Source: Spirogloea muscicola
Taxonomy: Eukaryota > Streptophyta > Zygnematophyceae > Spirogloeales > Spirogloeaceae
NCBI GenBank assembly: GCA_009602725.1
Contig: WELB01000099.1
Location: 331,259-395,258, forward strand
DNA length: 64,000 nt
Reading direction: 5' to 3'
Positions 30,899-42,600 of the stretch are shown piece by piece. Position numbers and translations under genes: made by a program. Every line of letters starts with the position of its first letter. The stretch's first letter is position 1. Under the pieces are notes generated by a model that searched no databases, was not told where the DNA came from, and saw nothing but the letters and a program-made list of their open reading frames with translations.

Positions 30899-31649
30899 GC
30901 CACACAGCAATACATGGTTGACATGAGGATGTGCAGCAAACAAGTATGATATTTTTATGTACCACTATTGTAGCTCTGTAAGATACGAACGCCCATGGGC
31001 TGCACTGATAAAACAATGATACTATGCTGGCTCGTATCTCGAGTATTACCGACCTCAAGCATCAAAGGCACTTGTGCATTGTGATCACGGTTATCGCTCT
31101 CAGCAATATTTGGACTCGTAGCATCTCTGCCAACAAATTACACGACAAGCTACTGTGCTACAGTTGCAATTGTTGTCATGAGCACCTCCAATTTTCGAGT
31201 TTGTAGTCAAAGTTAGCTCTCCTTCTGCGACTGCGTCAGATTGCACACATGTTCCTCGTGCCGTCATCCCACCCAGAAGATCAGACACATGGATGCCTCC
31301 GGGCGAGCTTAATTATGATTATCATCGATGATGTGATGACCTGATTAGCATACTTGAATCTTGTATCCTCTCTTCAGCTACAGAAAAGCTTATAGGACCT
31401 ACGATATATTACACTTAAATGCTGCAGAGCTCACAAACTGCAAGGTCACCACAGGGTGTCTCAGCAATCACAGACGATCGTTTGCACTGTTTTGCAAAGA
31501 GAGCTAACAAGCAACACTGCTCAGGGCCGACAGCTCCATTCTGCTACGAGCTACACATTCTTTCGGCAAATGCTAGTGCAAAAGCTAATTTTTGAGCTAC
31601 ACAAAGCGCAGGCTTGTGCTAGTGGCGGCAAGGGGAGCAGTGTGCGAAT
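30899..31649. other. AT-rich stretch, nothing recognised
   Basis: Short open frames only and no family motif. Base composition is clearly richer in A/T than the LTR nest around it, so it may be a remnant of the original host intergenic DNA. Confidence 0.35.
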
Positions 31650-31805
31650 GCCGGCTGAAGGGGGCGTTAAGCACAGAGAAGTCCGACAGGCTAAGTTGGG
31701 GAGCCGGAGCACTGGCACAGGAGCCAGGAAGTGGCTTATCCCAGATGGTGCGAGGATTTTGAGTAGCCAGCCCGTATAAAGCTGACAAGGTCCGAACAGC
31801 CAGTG
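31650..31805 (-). mobile_element. LINE tail (subfamily 2) with another LINE 3' end inserted
   Basis: Minus-strand tail coding ends SAPAPQLSLSDFSVLN at about 31,665. It is preceded, at 31,736-31,805, by a complete 3'-end block of the other subfamily (CCTTGTCAGCTTTATACGGG, a decayed hairpin, AGCCACTTCCT). This repeats the pattern of one LINE tail inserted into another. Confidence 0.5.
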
Positions 31806-31829
31806 GTCTGGCTTGGAATGCGCTGCACG

Positions 31830-32186
31830 GCACGGCACGCTGACGAACAGCCAAACCCTCCTCACCCTTGCTCGATACCCTGCGCTTGTCGTCCTCGTCG
31901 CACTGCACCCACGTTGCCGTCGCCATCGCCGCCGTCATCAAGCGGCGGCTTCCCCAGGCCCCCACTGACGCCCGGCGGCGGCGCGTGCTGCCAGGCTCTG
32001 TCTCGCCCGTGTATGTGCTGCAAGCCCGCGAGGTCAGGCATCGCCTCGGCGCCCGCATGGCCCTCGTTAGGCGCAGTTACTGGAGGCAGGAGCAGAGCAG
32101 TGCCCTTCCTAGAGAGAGTGCGGCTGCTGATATTTGAAAAGTCAGCCAGGTGCATACAGAGGGTGTTCATGACTACATTAACGGAG
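31830..32186 (+). mobile_element. C-terminal end and 3' UTR of a third LINE-like family
   Basis: A forward frame ending at 32,137 reads EVRHRLGARMALVRRSYWRQ and finishes ESAAADI, stop. The following bases (AGCCAGGTGCATACAGAGGG, TGTTCATG, AACGGAGG) match the 72-bp insertion at 30,815. So this is the coding end and UTR of the same family. The upstream domains are not present. Confidence 0.5.
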
Positions 32187-32204
32187 GCACAGGCTAGGTA
32201 GACA

Positions 32205-33000
32205 GGGCGTTCTTAGTACCCCCGTGTCAGCATTAGAAAATCAATTATGAGCAAAGGGGAGAGAGCAACCAGCTGCGCAAGCCAGAGGCTGCTGCAAGGG
32301 CGCGACCGTCTCGGCGGTGCAATGCAAGCGCTTGGAACCTCCGAAGGGACATGATTCGACGCATGCGGCAGCAAGACTAAGTCCCAAAGGCACCGAGCCT
32401 CCAGGAAGTGCTGCACCCCGTTCGCGACGCCGCTGGTCAGCTTGAGAGGCCAGCAGTGAAAGTAAGGAGGACTACTGGACCCCATAACACCCGTGGATGT
32501 CCCCGGCCAGGAATATCGCCAGCAGGGTGGTTGTGATACTTACGTAACTCCTTCTGTTCGGCCACCTTCACAGCATAGCTGGTCTCAAAATTTAAGGGCC
32601 CTTCTTTCGGAAGTTGTCAGTGAGGACGTCGTCCACGAGAAGCCACCTCCCAGGGGGAAGCCAACACATCGACACGCCTCGTTCAAGGGACCCATTGTGT
32701 GATTGAACGGCATCACTCCGGTTCTCTAGAGCACTCGTTCAATCCGCCTCCTTACATTGCCATACATTGCATCACATAGGAGGTTGTGGGAGCCCGTGCT
32801 CATTGCCTTTGGCACACCTGAGCATGTGGTCACCCGTGAGCAATGCATCATTTTCAAGAAGCCACATTCGCACTTAGCCTCCCCTGCCAAGCACAGGGGT
32901 GGTCAGCCCAGACGGCGGCGCAAAATTGAGCATTCCCATCCGCAAGCAGCATGCAAAGGCAAAGTGCAAAGCCGCTCAGAAGCTCCCAGCGGCGAAACTC
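32205..33000 (-). mobile_element. LINE endonuclease region and tail, diverged copy
   Basis: The minus strand contains RRVDVLAS with a glycine-rich stretch, DDVLTDNF, a KELRKYHNHPAGD-like segment, DIHGCYGVQ(stop)SSLLSLLA, and ends FLMLTRGY with stop at about 32,213. The order matches the longer copies at 3,806 and 6,000. Frames are broken several times. The left edge of the zinc finger region is not clear. Confidence 0.5.
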
Positions 33001-33417
33001 ATTGGTCGAGCCTGGCCTCCAGCATCCCCATTGAAGGAGACCTTGGAGATGCTCCAGTGGTTGCTCATCTGCAGCACGGGTGAATCGCGATCGAGCCTTC
33101 ATCTCAAAGACGTTAGCCTAGGCAGCAAAAATTAAGGGCTCTCGTGAGAGAGGCACGTAAGAGGCAAAGAGATCCTGTTGGCATGCTTCTAACGTCACTA
33201 TGAAAGGCAAACTTCCCTGAACCACGTTACTAACAAGGGTCGCCAATGCACGCTGTTCCTCAAAGAGGAATTGTCCAAATTTGGACGAAGCCAGCTGAGC
33301 CCTGCAGCCCAGGTGCACAGGATGGCCTGCGGACCGAGGGGCGACGATCAAGCCCATTGTGGCGTATGGGCAGCATACATAGCATTAGTGCTGCTGGGGA
33401 CTGCTTTACGAGTAGGT
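33001..33417. other. Unassigned stretch
   Basis: No motif recognised on either strand. It may contain the oldest part of the LINE copy to the left and the downstream region of the acidic reading frame to the right. Confidence 0.3.
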
Positions 33418-33861
33418 TTAGCGAAGAGGGGTCAGGACTGCGGCGCCGCAGAGGCTTGGAAGACTAGAGGAGCACCCCTGTATTTCGCTCCTGTCATTGT
33501 CGTCGTTGTCGTCGTCGTCATTGTGGTCGTCAGAATCCACGAGCCATCCTAGGGGCAACGCTTGCTCACTTCGAGATTGTGGCAGTCTTGGCGATGAAAA
33601 TGGGAGGTAGCGCTTGGCCTCCTCGGAGACATTGCGCATCTTTCTCATCTCACAGGTAAGGAAACACACCTCTTTTTCTCCTTCGTCATTGTCGTCATTG
33701 TCTTCGTCGTCGTTGTCGTCCTCCACGAGCTCAGCCACCTTCTTCAATTGGTCGAGCTTCTTCTTCCACGAGCCATCCAAGGGGCAACGCTTGCTCACGT
33801 TGCCATCGTGGTCTACTAGGAGCAGGTCTAATACTGCTATACCCAGGCAGCAGTGCACCAT
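33418..33861 (-). CDS. Possible acidic protein, 147 codons
   Basis: The minus frame runs from ATG at 33,861 to a stop at 33,418. It has a lysine-rich segment (SWKKKLDQLKKVAELVEDD), two acidic runs (DDNDDEDNDDNDE and DDHNDDDDNDDND) coded by GTC/GTT repeats on the plus strand, and between them EMRKMRNVSEEAKRYL. A 33-bp sequence (CCACGAGCCATCC, then GGGGCAACGCTTGCTCAC) occurs twice, 230 bp apart (33,537 and 33,767), so the acidic module seems duplicated. No family recognised. It could be a host exon or a chance frame across microsatellites. Confidence 0.35.
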   Translation of the reverse strand: MVHCCLGIAVLDLLLVDHDGNVSKRCPLDGSWKKKLDQLKKVAELVEDDNDDEDNDDNDEGEKEVCFLTCEMRKMRNVSEEAKRYLPFSSPRLPQSRSEQALPLGWLVDSDDHNDDDDNDDNDRSEIQGCSSSLPSLCGAAVLTPLR

Positions 33862-34082
33862 CCTGAGAGCAGGTCTCTGCTGCTCTTGGCGCCACTAGCG
33901 GATTGGCGATGTCTTGAAAGTGGGTCGCTGCCGCTGTTGTCTGCGAGGGTGTCCTGAATGTAGCGTTCCGTCCCTACAAGCAGATTAGAGCTGAATGCAT
34001 CTTCTTTAAGATCGAGAGCTCGGGGATTCTGACACAAACACCCGCCACGAGGAGGCACTCTCGTACAGCGAAGGACTTGCCC

Positions 34083-34604
34083 TGTAATGTTCCCTCCGTT
34101 TGGGAGTGCAACGGTGCCGGTAATCTTACATGATCGTATCGTATCTACCTGTTGAAGGTCCCAAACGGTACCGGTAGCTTTGCTCCACTGTACATAGGTA
34201 AGTACGGTTTGAAGCCCCGGGCTTCGTACTGCACGTGCACCGACCAAGAGGCGTCGCGCCTCCTTGATGCCGCCCAAAGCGCCTCGTCGCGCCTCCTTGG
34301 TGCCGCACAAGGCACCACTTCGCGTCTCCTTGTACGGCCCCAAAGCGCATCGCTTTGTGTCCTCATTCCCAGGCCCGCCCCTCCGGGACAGGACCTTTGG
34401 GGCGACCCTCGTCACACCCTCGGGGGAGGGGTGGCAGGTGGAACGCTATCAGTAAGTAGGCCGAGGCCAGACTCCGGAGTCGGACCCGTGACGACAAGAG
34501 AGGCATAGCCCTGCTGCTGCCTGCTGCCGCAGCCGCCGCCACAGCTCTGCTGCCGCCTGCAGCCCAGCCCGCCGCCGCAGCTTGTCGCTGCGGTCCACTC
34601 CGCC
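34083..34604 (+). mobile_element. LTR type A, first part (5' LTR of an outer chromovirus)
   Basis: Begins TGTAATGTTCCCTCCGTTTG and runs to ...GTCCACTCCGCC, where the inner element starts. The rest of this LTR is at 43,721-43,954. The LTR was therefore the landing site for the whole 9-kb element between. 33,862-34,082 to the left shows nothing recognisable. Confidence 0.75.
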
Positions 34605-35651
34605 TGTAACTTTCCCTCCGTGGGGAGTGGCAATGGTGCCGGTACTTACATCATATCGTATCGTATCTACCCTTTGAAGTCCCAAAAGGCACCGGTAGCC
34701 TTGCTCCATTGTATGTAGCTAAGTACGGTCCGAGGCCCCCGGTTCCGTACTGCACGTGCTCCTCTTTCAGGAGGCGCCGCTTCGCGCGCCTCCTTGGAGC
34801 CGCCCGAGGCGCCGCGTCGCGCCTCCTTGGTGCCGCCCAAGGCGCCGCTTCGCGCCTCCTTGGAGCCGCCCAAGGCGCCGCTCTTCGTGTCCCCATTGAT
34901 CAGGCTTGCCCCTTCGGGGGAGGACCTTTGGGGCAACCCTCGTCACACCCTCGGGGGGGGGGTGGCAGATGAAACACTTATCAGTAGTAGGCCGAGGCCA
35001 GCCTCATCAGTCGCACCCGTGACGCCAAGAGAGGCACAGCCCCGCTGCTGCCTGCTGCCGCAGCCGCCGCCACAGCTCTGCTGCTGCCGCCTGCTGCCCA
35101 GCCCGTCGCCGCAGCTCGTCGCTGCCGGCCTCGCCGGCTCTCTGTAAGTACCATGGCTGCGCACCTTGCGGGGACAGCTGCTGACCCTCGGTCGAGTCGC
35201 CGCCTTTCGGCGGTGACTCAGATGAATACTTCCGCTGCGCTATATGCAGGTATGTGTGCGCTGCGTGCGCTGGCGTTCCACTCTGTGAGGGTGTTGTCTC
35301 CGAACCACCCTATGTCCGAAACCCAAACAGGACGTTTTGACCCTAACTGTGTGATTAGGGACAGGGACGTTACATTCATATCAGAGAGTTATTGCATCTA
35401 GCCAGCCTCGTAAGAAATTGCTTTACGACTGACAGTGCAAGGATCTTCCTGAATGCTGGATTAATTTCTCTTTGTACGCGTGGAAAACTTTTCCAGTGTG
35501 TACGTGGAGCCGTCATCGGCGAAGCGGCAAGTGTGCCACCCTCTCGCCGTCGACATCCACGCACCGGGTCCTTAAGATGCTGAGTGGCTCTTCTTCCCGG
35601 AGGCAATCTTCACGGCCTGGTCTGTATTCCGCCTGCGTAACCACCTGGGTA

Positions 35652-36973
35652 AACATCCCTGTCCCTAATCACACAATTAGGGTCAGAATGTCCTGGTTTG
35701 GATTCAAGCATAGGGTTGTATAGCAGACAACCCTCATACAGGAGAACGCCAACGCACAGAGCGCAGCGGAAGTCTAACCCTGAGGCACCGCTCTAGGGCG
35801 GTGACTCTACCAATAGACTTGCAGAGAGCCGACGGGGCCCGCAGCGACGAGCTGCGGCTAAGGGCTGGGCAGCAGGCGGCAGCAGCACGCACGCCCTACA
35901 CACGCAGGTAGGGTGAGCAGTCCTTCTTAAGTTCGGCTGTAGGGGGTTTAGGGAGCAACCCACTACACAGGCAAAGCACTAGCGCATAGGCGCAGCGGAA
36001 GACAGGCCCTGTGGCGCCGCCGTTCAAAGGCAACTCCACCTCCTGGGCGCAGGCCGGCGCACCAGGCCCCGCAGCAAGGTGCGGCGGCGGCTGCAGCGGC
36101 GAGCAGCGGCAAGGCTGCTCCTGGGCTTCACCGGTTCGTACTGATGTCGGGTCTCCGCTCAAGGCTCGTTGTGCTTCCCCCGTGCCACCCGCACCTGGGC
36201 GGGCCCACTTGTCCATCAAGCGGCTAGCGGTCATGTATAGCGGTCATGTAACGCTGACAGCACCGTGTGGCATAACCAAACGGCTGGATCGTTACAAGAG
36301 CTGTGGCGGCGGCCGCGGCAGCAGGCAGCAGCGGGGCTGGCTAGGCAGCAGCAGGGCTGTGTCTCTCTAGGCGTTGGTCGGACAGAGGAGCCCGGCCAAA
36401 GTTCACTACATATAGCGTTTCCCCTGCCACCCTCCCCCGAGGGTGTGACGAGGGTCGCCCCCAAAGCCCGCCCCCCGAGGGGCGAGCCGGACAAAGGGGA
36501 TGCGAAGGGCTGCGCCTTGGGCGGCACCAAGGTGGCGCGAAGTGGCGCCTTGGGCGGCTCGAAGGAGACGCGAAGTCACGCGCGTACGCGACGCCATCGG
36601 AAATCGCGAAGGGGCCCCTTGGCAGAACCAATGAGGTACGACGGGTCCCTTGTGCGGCATCAAGGAGGCGCGAAGCGGCGCCTTGGTCGGCAACAAAGGA
36701 GGCGCGACGCGGCGCCTCGGGCGGCACGACGCGGCGCTTCGGACGGCGCCAAGGGGGCGTGAAGCGGCGCCTCTTGGCGGCACCAAGGGGGCGCGAAGCA
36801 GCGCCTCCTGGGCGGTGCACGTGCGGTATGGAAGCCGGGGCTTCGGACCGTACTTAGCGATATACAGTGGAGCAAAGCTACGAATACCGTCTGAGACTTC
36901 CAAACGGAAGATACGATACGCTCATGTAAGGTTACTGGCCCCGTTGGCACTCTCAGACGGGGGGAACGTTACA
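35652..36973 (-). mobile_element. LTR type A in the leader of the larger element, 5-bp duplication, itself interrupted
   Basis: Solo LTR in minus orientation. ACCTG flanks both sides of the insertion (just left of the LTR end at about 35,645, and at 36,974). Without the nested C-type LTR it is about 0.9 kb. It has the long U3 repeat field (36,490-36,810) of GGCGCGAAGCGGCGCCTTGG-like units and ends GGGGGGAACGTTACA. Confidence 0.8.
35884..36292 (-). mobile_element. LTR type C nested in the type A LTR
   Basis: Starts at ACGCCCTACACACGCAGG and ends AACGGCTGGATCGTTACA, splitting the GCAGCAG/AGAGCTGTGG run of the A-type LTR. This gives a three-level order: chromovirus first, then LTR A, then LTR C. 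Confidence 0.8.
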
Positions 36974-37477
36974 ACCTGTGCCCAGTGTGTAGCTGGCCTA
37001 TGAAGCACGGCATAGCACCCGTGCCGCAAGTGGGCGGCAATCTGACTGTAGGCCAGGCGCTGGTCTGTACTCTCGCCTGGTGCCCTCCCTCGGCCTGCTT
37101 TTACAGCTATGCTGTTTTGGGGTATGACCTAGCGGGTACCATGTTTTGCTTTGCTCGCTTAGTGCACGGGCCTTGCTCAACAACACTGTGTTAGACATTG
37201 TTTCAGCAAATATGTCTAAAACCTGCCACTGACTCGATCCCTCAGTGTGTTGGTATAAAGCCATGGAGTCGGCTAACTCAATACCGCCACCTAGTCCTCC
37301 TCTGCCGGCTGTTCAACCTGCTAATGTACGAGGCAGTGGCTTGATGAGCTGTCGGGGCTCCAACCGCCATCCCTCGATGTCCGACTCCAAGGAGGTGCAG
37401 CGCGTTGTGCGCTTGATGGAGCAGTATGAGGCTGCTGGTTCAAGGGACCTGCTAGCAACCCCCATGTGGGGGGGTGC

Positions 37478-38971
37478 TGTAGCATCCCTGTCCCTAATCA
37501 CACAGTTAGGGTCAGAATGTCCCGGTTTGAATTCAAGCATAGGGTGTTTAGGAGACAACCCTCATACAGGAGAGCGCCAACGCACATACGCGCACAAAGC
37601 GCAGCGGAAGTCTTACCCTGAGGCAGCGCCCTAGGGCAAGGACTCTGCCAATAGACTTACAGAGAGAGCCGGCGGGGCCTGCAGCGACAAGCTGCGGCGA
37701 TGGACTGGGCAGCAGGCGGCAGCAGCAGAGCTGTGGCGGCGTCGGTGGAAGCAGGCAGCAGCGGGGCTGGCTAGGCAGCAGCAGGGCTGTGTCTCTGTTG
37801 GCGTTGGTCGGACTGGGGAGCCCGGCCAAGGCAGGCTACTTATAGCGTTTCTCTTGCCACCCCTCCCCCGAGAGTGTGACGAGGGTTGCCCCCAAGGCCC
37901 TTCCCCGGAGGGGCGACGGGCCGGACGAAGGGGACACGAAGAGCGGCCCCTTGGGCGGCTCCAAGGAGACGCGAAGCGGCGCACGACGCGACGCTATTGG
38001 ACGGCGCGAAGGGGCGCCTTGGCAGAACCAATGAGGTACGACGGGATGCCTTGTGCCGCATCAAGGAGGCGCGACGCGGCTCCTCGGGCGACGCGACGCG
38101 GCACCTCGGGCGGCACCAAGGAAGCGCAGCCGCGGCGCTTCAGACAAGCACCTATGAGAGACGACGGGGCGTCTGAGGTGGTACCCCTCGGGCGCGACGG
38201 GGCGCCTCGGGCAGCGCGACGCGGCGCCTCGGGCGGCGCGATGCGGCCCCTTGGGTGGCTCCAAGGAGGCGCGCCGCGGCCACTCAGGTGGCGCCAAGCG
38301 GGCGCGAAGCGGCGCCTCTTGGCGGCACCAAGGAAGCGCAGCCGCGGCGCTTCAGACAAGCACCTATGAGAGACGACGGGGCGTCTGAGGTGGTACCCCT
38401 CGGGCGCGACGGGGCGCCTCGGGCAGCGCGACGCGGCGCCTCGGGCGGCGCGATGCGGCCCCTTGGGTGGCTCCAAGGAGGCGCGCCGCGGCCACTCAGG
38501 TGGCGCCAAGCGGGCGCGAAGCGGCGCCTCTTGGCGGCACCAAGGAAGCGCAGCCGCGGCGCTTCAGACAAGCACCTATGAGAGACGACGGGGCGTCTGA
38601 GGTGGTACCCCTCGGGCGCGACGGGGCGCCTCGGGCAGCGCGACGCGGCGCCTCGGGCGGCGCGATGCGGCCCCTTGGGTGGTTCCAAGGAGGTGCGAAG
38701 CGGCGCCTCGGGCGGCGCGACGCGGCGCCTCGGGCGGAGCACGTGCAGTACGGACCCCGGGGGCCTCGGGCCGCGGCGCCTCGGGCGGCGCGACACGGTG
38801 CCTCGGGCGGAGCACGTGCGGTGCGGAACCCGAGGGCCTCGGGCCGTATTAAGCTACATACAAAGGAGCAGAGCTACCGGTACCGTTTGGGACTTCCAAA
38901 CGCGGCAGATACGATACGATCACGTAGGGTTACCGGCACCGTTGGCACTTTCAAACGGAGGAAGTGTTACA
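37478..38971 (-). mobile_element. Solo LTR type A with greatly enlarged U3, 5-bp duplication
   Basis: 1,494 bp, from TGT at 37,478 to GTTACA at 38,971, flanked by GGTGC (37,473-37,477 and 38,972-38,976). It lies inside the gag region of the larger element. It is nearly twice the usual A-type length because of the 212-bp tandem array in U3. Confidence 0.85.
38113..38683 (-). repeat. 212-bp tandem repeat inside an LTR
   Basis: Units at 38,113-38,324, 38,325-38,536 and 38,537-38,683 (partial) are practically identical. Each contains smaller GCGCCTCGGGCGGCGCGA-type modules and one segment unlike other LTR copies (CAGACAAGCACCTATGAGAG). The long open frames across this array on both strands are a by-product of its length and high GC. 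Confidence 0.9.
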
Positions 38972-39341
38972 GGTGCTATGAGATGTGCAGTTTGCTCGCC
39001 CATGTTGTGGGGCGAGCATTCCCTGCATCGCCTGTAGGCTAAGTGCCTAGTGCTGCCGGAGCTACGGCTGGGGTGTGCCCACCTGTCTCCACCTGCATCC
39101 ATACTTACGACTGACTTGTGTCCAGCCGTCTCTACCAGACATGTCTACCTGTTACTGTTGCTGCCGGGATTAAGTGAATGTGCCCACTCGTCTCCACCTG
39201 CTGTGTTGGCTAGGAAAGCACATAAGAGCAGCCTTGACACCTGGCTTTGGGATTGAGGCATGTCTTGCTTGTACAGCAAAATCTTCACGTCCCGCGTGGG
39301 AATGTGACCACTCTCTGTGTGGGACCCTGCCTAGTGGCAGG

Positions 39342-39600
39342 ATAATGTTTCCCCCCCGTTTGGGCGTGCAAACGGTGCCGGTAATCTCACGTGAGCGTAT
39401 CGTATCTACCGGTGGAGTTTCACGGTGCGGGTGACTTTGCTGCACTCCGTGTAGCTAAGTACGGTCGAGGTCCCCGAGGTTTCGTACTACACTGAGTGCA
39501 GCAAAGTCACCCGCACCGTTGGGGACTCCACGGTAGACACGATACGCTCATGTATGATTACCGGCACCGTTGGCACGACCAAACGGGGGGGAACGTTATA
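39342..39600. mobile_element. Foldback element built from two head-to-head LTR starts
   Basis: A 259-bp palindrome whose two arms (about 112 bp, roughly 90% complementary) are each the U3 start of an A-type LTR: CCGTTTGGGCGTGCAAACGG, CGGTAATCTCACGTGAGCG, GTGACTTTGCTGCACT. It starts ATAATGTTTCC, ends GGAACGTTATA, and is flanked by GCAGG on both sides (39,337-39,341 and 39,601-39,605). The 5-bp duplication is the same size as that of the LTRs here. Confidence 0.85.
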
Positions 39601-42600
39601 GCAGGCTCCGGTGAAGAAGTCCACCCCTGGGGATCTCATGATACGAGGAACTGCTTCCAAGCTCATTGACCATAAGTACAGAACGCCATTCACTTTGCAA
39701 GTATCTTGGCAACACGTGGCTTGTGTGCCACTGCAACTTTGGCGCTGAACGATTTGTTCGGTCTTGCCGATCTGGTAATCGTCGCTTGGCAACAAGTGGC
39801 TTGTGTGCCACTACACGCCACGACATCGCCTGTATATCAGCTATCAGCTGTGCTGCTGTGTATCACGAGCTGGCCAGTACCCATTCGTCTAATGCGTGAG
39901 GCATGGCCCTGGTGTGGTCCAACCCGCTATAAGCTGGCCTAAGTGTGGCTACGTGCGCATGGACGTCATAGACTTCGTGATTAGACCGTATTGTGAGATG
40001 CCTCGGCATGGGTGGTCCCTGCTGTGGTACTTGCCTTGCCGTACCTCAGGTGTTGGCGGCTGGTGCGCCCTCACCCTGTTGTTGCTGAGTATATCACAGC
40101 TATTTCTTGCATGAGCTTACGGAGCCCGGCTTGGCAAATGTTGTCAACGACTTCTGCAGCCACTGCTTGGTCATTCCTCGCCGGTAGAACCCTTGTGATA
40201 ACCACGTGTCATGCCACAGTTGGCGGGCATGAATCAGACCATGTGGGTCCCAGTGTCCTGCCCGAGTGGCCTGTGACGTTGGCCATATTGCTGGGTAGCG
40301 AATATTGGACCATTGGCCCAGCTAAGTGCTGATTATCCCTGTGCACTCGTCGCTTGAAAGCTGCCGGCGTTGACTGCATGCAAGCTGGCTAGTGCATTAG
40401 AGTTCTCTGGGTGAGTGCTCGTCTTCGCCTGTGCAGGTCAAAGAATTTACTCGTGACCGATGCTTTGGAACAGCATCTTTGCACAGTGCGACCAACAGCT
40501 GTAGTTGAAGACGTACCTTTACACGCAACCAGCTTTGGCCGTGTATCTGATTCTGATGATAAGTAATGAGTCTCCCCCTGACCTGTAGTACGTCTGGTTG
40601 TCTCACCTGGTGCTGCTCTTGACAATCAATCACCTAAGTGATTGGATGTGATTTCCGAACCCCTCTGGACGGGTGCCTCCTCATCCGAAGTGGCTTAATG
40701 ACATTCGGCGCTCTGCCGCCGTACTGCCCTCTGTATCGACTGAGTACTCTCGAGTATTCAGAGAAGCAATTGCAAGTGGCGGACTTGCTTGAATACGGGC
40801 ATAGTGAGCCCGCTCAGTCGCCGGATGAGGCACCTATCCGCTTCATGGTGAAGCACTGTAGAAGTCATCGGATGTGTCGAGCTCTAACCAGGCTCGTTGT
40901 CGAGAACCGGTGGCCTTTGCTTGGCATTGATGATCTGAGTGATCGTCTCCGAGGAGTAAGTGTGATTTGCTCTCTCGATTTGTAGAATTATCACCACCTT
41001 CGTATCACGCCTGGGGCAGTTCCGAAATTGGCTTGTTGTGTACTAGGACCCGTCTTGGTATTCCTCAAATGCCCGCGGGCATTTGGACGTTTAATCCCGA
41101 ATACGTCCTTACAAGTGAGTTTCGTAAGAGGAGATGCCATACTTCCGTGTCCTAGCAGGACTCCTAACAGTGAACGGGAAATGTGTGCGAATCCCAACAG
41201 GAATGCAACTGCGGCACATTTTGTGGCACTTAGCCAGTCCTTTACGTCAGTCTCTGCAGACAGATGCAGCATGACTTGACTACTATTTCTGCAATGGAGC
41301 CGAACCCCCGTTTTTGCCCACAGCATGCCCAGATACCGTTTACACCCACTTGGCATACAAGTAATTTGCACGTCGCAAAGGCAGCACTAGCTGGAGGTGC
41401 AGTACGTGATCCTCGGGTATTATATGAACACCCTTATGTCATCAAATTATACCAGCACAGAGTCATACGATGGGGTCCAAAGACTCCGACTGTCACAGTC
41501 TGACACGGGGCCGGAAGTGTCCCAGCATCCCCACTTGTTTTGGGCCTTGCCTCGGGAAGGCGCTCCATTGTAGTCATTTGTGGTGTGACGCCTCTTTGAT
41601 CGGCATGTCTGCCGTTCTCTTGCAGGAGGGTCCCGTAGCGTTTGGGAACTCGCCTGTTTAGTCCTCCAGGACTCATCTCAACTACGGGGGGAGCAAGAGC
41701 TCCTTGCTGTTGTGCACGCCCTCCATGTGTGGCGATGCTATCTCCAGGGTGCGGCATTGACGGTTATAACGGGCCATAGCCAGTCGACCGTTCTTCGCAT
41801 ACAGCAGCAAAGAGCAGGCGTCAAGCTTGGTGAGCAAGTACTACGGTACTATTCCAACCCAGTCGGTGTACCACCCTGGAAGTATCAATGCCCCGGACCC
41901 GGTGGCCGCAACATTGTAAGGGCTGCTGTGGCGCCTGTCTTGCGTGCCACAAGGTCTCAGACCGCAGACGTGCCGCCTCTCATGGAGCCGCTTGGCAGTG
42001 CACCACCAACCACTTTGAGCTTCATGTGCGTATTCGTGATGGGTATGGCACAGACCCTTGGTTTGCACGAGCAACCAAAGCACGCACAGTAGTATGTGAC
42101 CAAGGCTTCTGGTGGCGAGTTGACGCCATTGTGGTGCTCAACTGCAATGCCTTGCGCACTAGTATCATGCAAAACACGCATGAGCCTCAGCTCCATGCTG
42201 TATGCTGTGAACAACGCCTTTCATGACTACCCAAAAGACACCCATCTTCCTGAATGTCAGCCTCCCCAATCACCTTTGTAGGTAGGAAGGCCGGAGCGCA
42301 TTCCGGCAGCAGTAAGCTTTACTGGTGTTCTCCTGGAGGCTCAGCGGAGGGCTAAGCAATTCTTGACAATTACTCACAACCGGCAAAAGCAGTGTGCTGA
42401 TGTACGTCGCAAGAATGTGTCCTTCGCCGTGAGTGCCCCAGTGCGATTAAGCACTACGCACCTAGCTTTGCGGGTTATTGGTACGCACAATTGGCTACCA
42501 ACTCGGGTTGGACCCTTTCGTGTCATGTGCCTAGTCGGCAAGGTTGAATACGAGCTTGATACACTGATACAGTGTGTCTCAGCTCCGGCCATACCAATTG

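Noticed and set aside
36500-36810. CRISPR-like look of short repeats in LTR U3 regions
   Set aside because: Units are adjacent or nested with no unique spacers of constant length, lie inside LTRs and vary in number between copies.
36500-38800. Long GC-rich open frames on both strands across the U3 repeat fields
   Set aside because: They follow the repeat period, occur in several frames at once and have no domain. They are a by-product of repeats without A/T-rich stops.
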